DNA from: Streptomyces sp. CT34
Lineage (GTDB): Bacteria > Actinomycetota > Actinomycetes > Streptomycetales > Streptomycetaceae
Assembly: GCF_000805335.1 (NCBI RefSeq)
Contig: NZ_KN708638.1
Coordinates: 7,484,134 to 7,536,984 of the forward strand
Reading direction: 5' to 3'
Length of the DNA: 52,851 nt
Position 1 is the first letter of the stretch; every line of letters starts with the position of its first letter. The position numbers were made by a program, and so were the translations under genes. The notes below the pieces were generated by a model. That model was given only the letters and a program-made list of their open reading frames with translations, was not told the origin of the DNA and did no database searches. Below are positions 50,717-52,851 of this stretch, in pieces.

Positions 50717-51781
50717 TCAACGTCCCTGCACGGCCCTGACGTTGTCGCCGAAGGTCCAGTTCTTCGAGCCGTCCCAGTTCAGGGACCAGGTCATCAGGCC
50801 CTTCAGGCCGTTGTGGTAGGTGTTCCACGCCTGGGTGACCAGGTCCGGGGGCAGGTAGCCGCCGCCGGCGCCTGGTTGGGCGGGGAGTCCGGGGACCTGC
50901 TGGTCGTAGGGGACCCTGATCGTGGTGCCCTGGACGGTCAGGCCCTGGTCGAGGCAGGTTGTCTGCGCGGTGAAGCCCTCGACCGTGCCGGCCTCGTACG
51001 AGTCGCCCGAGCAGCCGTACATGCTGCCGTTGTAGTACTGCATGTTCAGCCACCAGAGGCGGCCGTTGTCCGCGTACTTCTTGATGATGGGCAGGTACGC
51101 GCCCCAGATCGATCCGTAGGTGACGCCGCCGCCGGTGACATAGGCCGTCTCGGGGGCCATCGTCAGGCCGAAGCCCGGGGGCATCTGGGCGAGGATGCCG
51201 TCGATGATGCGCATCAGGTTGGTCTGGGAGGCGGACGGCTGGTTGATGTCCCCGCTGCCGGTGAGGCCGGTTTCGATGTCGATGTCGATGCCGTCGAAGT
51301 TGTACTTCTTCAGGAGCGGCACGATGGTTTCCACGAACCGGTCGGCCACGGCGGTGGAGTTGAGGTCGATGCCGGCCGAGGCGCCGCCGATGGACATCAG
51401 CAGCGTGAGGCCGTCGCTCTTGGCCTGGCACATCTCGGCCGGGGTCGGCACCTTGACCGTGGCGTCCATCCCGTCCTCCCACAGGGCCGTGCCGTCCGAG
51501 CGGATGACGGGGAAGGCGGTGTTGAGGACGTTGTATCCGTGGTCGCGGATACGGGCGTCGGTGATCGGCGTCCAGCCGAAGGGTGGGTGGACGCCGTTCG
51601 CCGCGCCGTCCCAGTTCTCCCAATACCCTTGGAGGACCTTGCCGGAGGGGCGCGCCTGCGTGGCACAGGTGTCGCCGGTGTCGCCTTGGGGGGCGCCCGG
51701 GCTCGCGGCGCCCAGCAGGGGCAGGACGCAGGCCGCCGCCAGGCCGACCCTCAGCAGACGCGCCGTCCGACGACCGATCAC
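50717..51781 (-). CDS. secreted GH18 chitinase
   Basis: 354 residues. GTG start at 51781 with AAGGGAG 6 bases upstream; a basic-hydrophobic signal peptide ends near residue 28. The GH18 barrel shows LLMSIGGASAG (strand 3) and the catalytic FDGIDIDIE (162-170, acid Glu170), then MAPETAY, WLNMQYYNGSMYG and the closing LMTWSLNWDGSK. The layout matches streptomycete family-A chitinases of the ChiD/ChiC catalytic type, without a separate binding module. Hydrolyses chitin outside the cell. Confidence 0.93.
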   Translation of the reverse strand: MIGRRTARLLRVGLAAACVLPLLGAASPGAPQGDTGDTCATQARPSGKVLQGYWENWDGAANGVHPPFGWTPITDARIRDHGYNVLNTAFPVIRSDGTALWEDGMDATVKVPTPAEMCQAKSDGLTLLMSIGGASAGIDLNSTAVADRFVETIVPLLKKYNFDGIDIDIETGLTGSGDINQPSASQTNLMRIIDGILAQMPPGFGLTMAPETAYVTGGGVTYGSIWGAYLPIIKKYADNGRLWWLNMQYYNGSMYGCSGDSYEAGTVEGFTAQTTCLDQGLTVQGTTIRVPYDQQVPGLPAQPGAGGGYLPPDLVTQAWNTYHNGLKGLMTWSLNWDGSKNWTFGDNVRAVQGR

Positions 51782-51897
51782 GCTGTGCTCCCTTCGCGTC
51801 CGTGACGTTGCGTCACGAGCATTGCGGGATGCGGGAGTTCGGCGGATGGCCGGGGCCGGCCTCGTCCCGGAGCGAGTGTGATGCGCCACACCGTAAG

Positions 51898-51932
51898 TTG
51901 GTCCGTACCTATGGTCAATAGGCGTGGACCAA
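51898..51932 (-). promoter_or_regulatory. chitinase promoter repeats
   Basis: TTGGTCC (51898-51904) and GGACCAA (51926-51932) form an inverted repeat. Read toward the chitinase, TTGGTCCACGCCT closely resembles the 12-bp TGGTCCAGACCT direct repeat found in streptomycete chitinase promoters. Position is about 120-150 bp before the start. Confidence 0.5.
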
Positions 51933-52000
51933 TTCGGGAGAGGAGGTGGAGTTGTCGCGGTTGGCGGGGCCCGGCCGGGCTCAGGGGGCGCGTCGGTTCG

Positions 52001-52405
52001 CTACGCGTCCTTGTCCTTGTCCTTGGTCTTCTCGTTCTTGTTCTTCTCCTTGAGGCGCGCGGCTTCCTTGCGGACCTCGGCCTGGATGGCGCGCTCCTTC
52101 TGGAGCCACTCGGGGTTCTCCGCCTTCAGGGCGTCGATCTGCTCCGTGGTGAGGGCCTCGGTGATCCCGCCGCGGGCGAGACCGGAGATGGAGACGCCCA
52201 GCTTCGCCGCGACCACCGGCCGGGGGTGCGGGCCGTTGCGTCGCAGCTCCCGCAGCCACTCGGGCGGATCCGCCTGGAGCGCGTTGAGCTCGGTACGCGA
52301 GACGACACCGTCCCGGAACTCGGCGGGGGTGGCTTCGAGGTACACACCCAGCTTCTTCGCCGCGGTGGCGGGCTTCATCGTCTGGGCGGTCTGGTGCGAC
52401 TTCAT
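52001..52405 (-). CDS. DUF5997-type small protein
   Basis: 134 residues, from the ATG at 52405. The body holds LGVYLEATPAEFRDGVVSRT, ELNALQADPPEWLRELRRNG and a similar second half (LTTEQIDALKAENPEWLQ), so there are two related helical units. The tail is Lys/Asp/Glu-rich (EKTKDKDKDA). I recognise it as the actinobacterial family usually found divergent from a LysR-type substrate-binding protein, as here. Function unknown. Confidence 0.8.
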   Translation of the reverse strand: MKSHQTAQTMKPATAAKKLGVYLEATPAEFRDGVVSRTELNALQADPPEWLRELRRNGPHPRPVVAAKLGVSISGLARGGITEALTTEQIDALKAENPEWLQKERAIQAEVRKEAARLKEKNKNEKTKDKDKDA

Positions 52406-52463
52406 GCTGTCCAGGGTATCGAGCGTGTGCGCGGTCGCCGACCACGGCCGGTAACCTGGCGGG

Positions 52464-52851
52464 GTGACAGGCTCGGAAGCATCCCCTTCGTTCCGGCTCG
52501 CGTACGTCCCGGGAGTGACGCCCGCCAAGTGGGTGCGGATCTGGAACGAGCGCCTGCCCGGCGTCCCGCTGCATCTCGTCCAGGTATCCGCCGCCGAAGC
52601 GGCCGATGTGCTGCGGAACGGGGGTGCCGACGCCGGGCTGCTGCGGTTGCCGACCGACCGGACGGACCTCAGCGCGATCCCCCTGTACACCGAGACGACG
52701 GTGGTCGTGGTCCCGAAGGACCACCTGGTGGCCGCGGTCGACGAGGTCACCGCCGAGGACCTCGCCGACGACATCGTGCTGCACCCGCTCGACGACACCC
52801 TCGACTGGGAGCGCCCACCGGGGCGGCCGGCCATCGAGCGGCCCGCCCCGG
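52464..52851 (+). CDS. LysR-type substrate-binding domain protein, 3'-truncated by the window edge
   Basis: 129 residues visible from a GTG at 52464. The sequence has no DNA-binding domain but opens FRLAYVPGVTPAKWVRIWNE and continues with DVLRNGGADAGLLRLPTD, LYTETTVVVVPKDHLVAAVD, the periplasmic-binding-like fold of LysR regulators. The GTG follows TAACCT with no Shine-Dalgarno, suggesting a leaderless start. Divergent from the DUF5997-type gene. It may bind a ligand and pair with that protein. Confidence 0.75.
   Translation, partial: MTGSEASPSFRLAYVPGVTPAKWVRIWNERLPGVPLHLVQVSAAEAADVLRNGGADAGLLRLPTDRTDLSAIPLYTETTVVVVPKDHLVAAVDEVTAEDLADDIVLHPLDDTLDWERPPGRPAIERPAP

Overview
The window is high-GC DNA with strong G/C bias at third codon positions, GTG and TTG starts, leaderless promoters, TTA codons confined to a regulator, and the conserved LLTxRxHVDLLRV-type leader peptide. 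It is a Streptomyces or close-relative chromosome, mixing ordinary metabolic genes with accessory, partly decayed DNA. Assignments come from reading motifs, not from database searches.

Layout, left to right. 1-2.5 kb: the 3' end of an L,D-transpeptidase-like gene, a TnpB remnant and a secreted alpha-amylase. 2.5-9.1 kb: a GlcD/DLD-type FAD-FeS dehydrogenase with a MarR regulator, a divergent ABC half-transporter and an SGNH esterase. 9.3-16 kb: lutCBA (lactate oxidation) divergent from an MHS-family carboxylate transporter, then a GntR/UTRA repressor and adenosine deaminase linked by shared TTGTCWGACAA palindromes. 16-19.1 kb: a flavin monooxygenase-like gene and ssuD, preceded by an ssuA remnant and a leaderless poly-cysteine leader peptide. 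19.1-24.1 kb: sparse DNA with a tRNA-Leu-like sequence, a small secreted protein, a YjbQ-family gene, an MFS pseudogene, and two genes behind a triple 11-bp repeat of SARP type. 24.1-29.8 kb: two large divergent STAND NTPases, one of them an AfsR-like SARP with three TTA codons. 30-33.2 kb: a decaying vWA / double-GTPase locus with two hypothetical genes. 33.8-40.2 kb: a tight four-gene operon encoding a nucleosidase-pseudokinase fusion, an UPF1-like SF1 helicase, an unknown protein and a membrane protein. 40.5-43.3 kb: two tandem ammonium transporters. 44-50.7 kb: a poly-gamma-glutamate synthase operon (double-HAMP sensor, PgsB, PgsC, NlpC/P60) and a divergent lipoprotein. 50.7-52.85 kb: a GH18 chitinase, a DUF5997-type gene and the start of a LysR-type substrate-binding protein.

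The best candidate for an undescribed system is the 33.8-40.2 kb operon. It pairs a kinase-like domain with an UPF1-like helicase, recalling the Mokosh anti-phage system, but carries a purine-nucleosidase-like domain as possible effector. Next in interest are the poly-Cys leader in front of a broken sulfonate operon and the regulatory repeats shared by gntR and add. Lactate, sulfonate, ammonium, chitin and starch functions make the conserved parts look like nutrient scavenging. The 18.6-33.8 kb stretch is rich in pseudogenes, which suggests a region of gene gain and loss.
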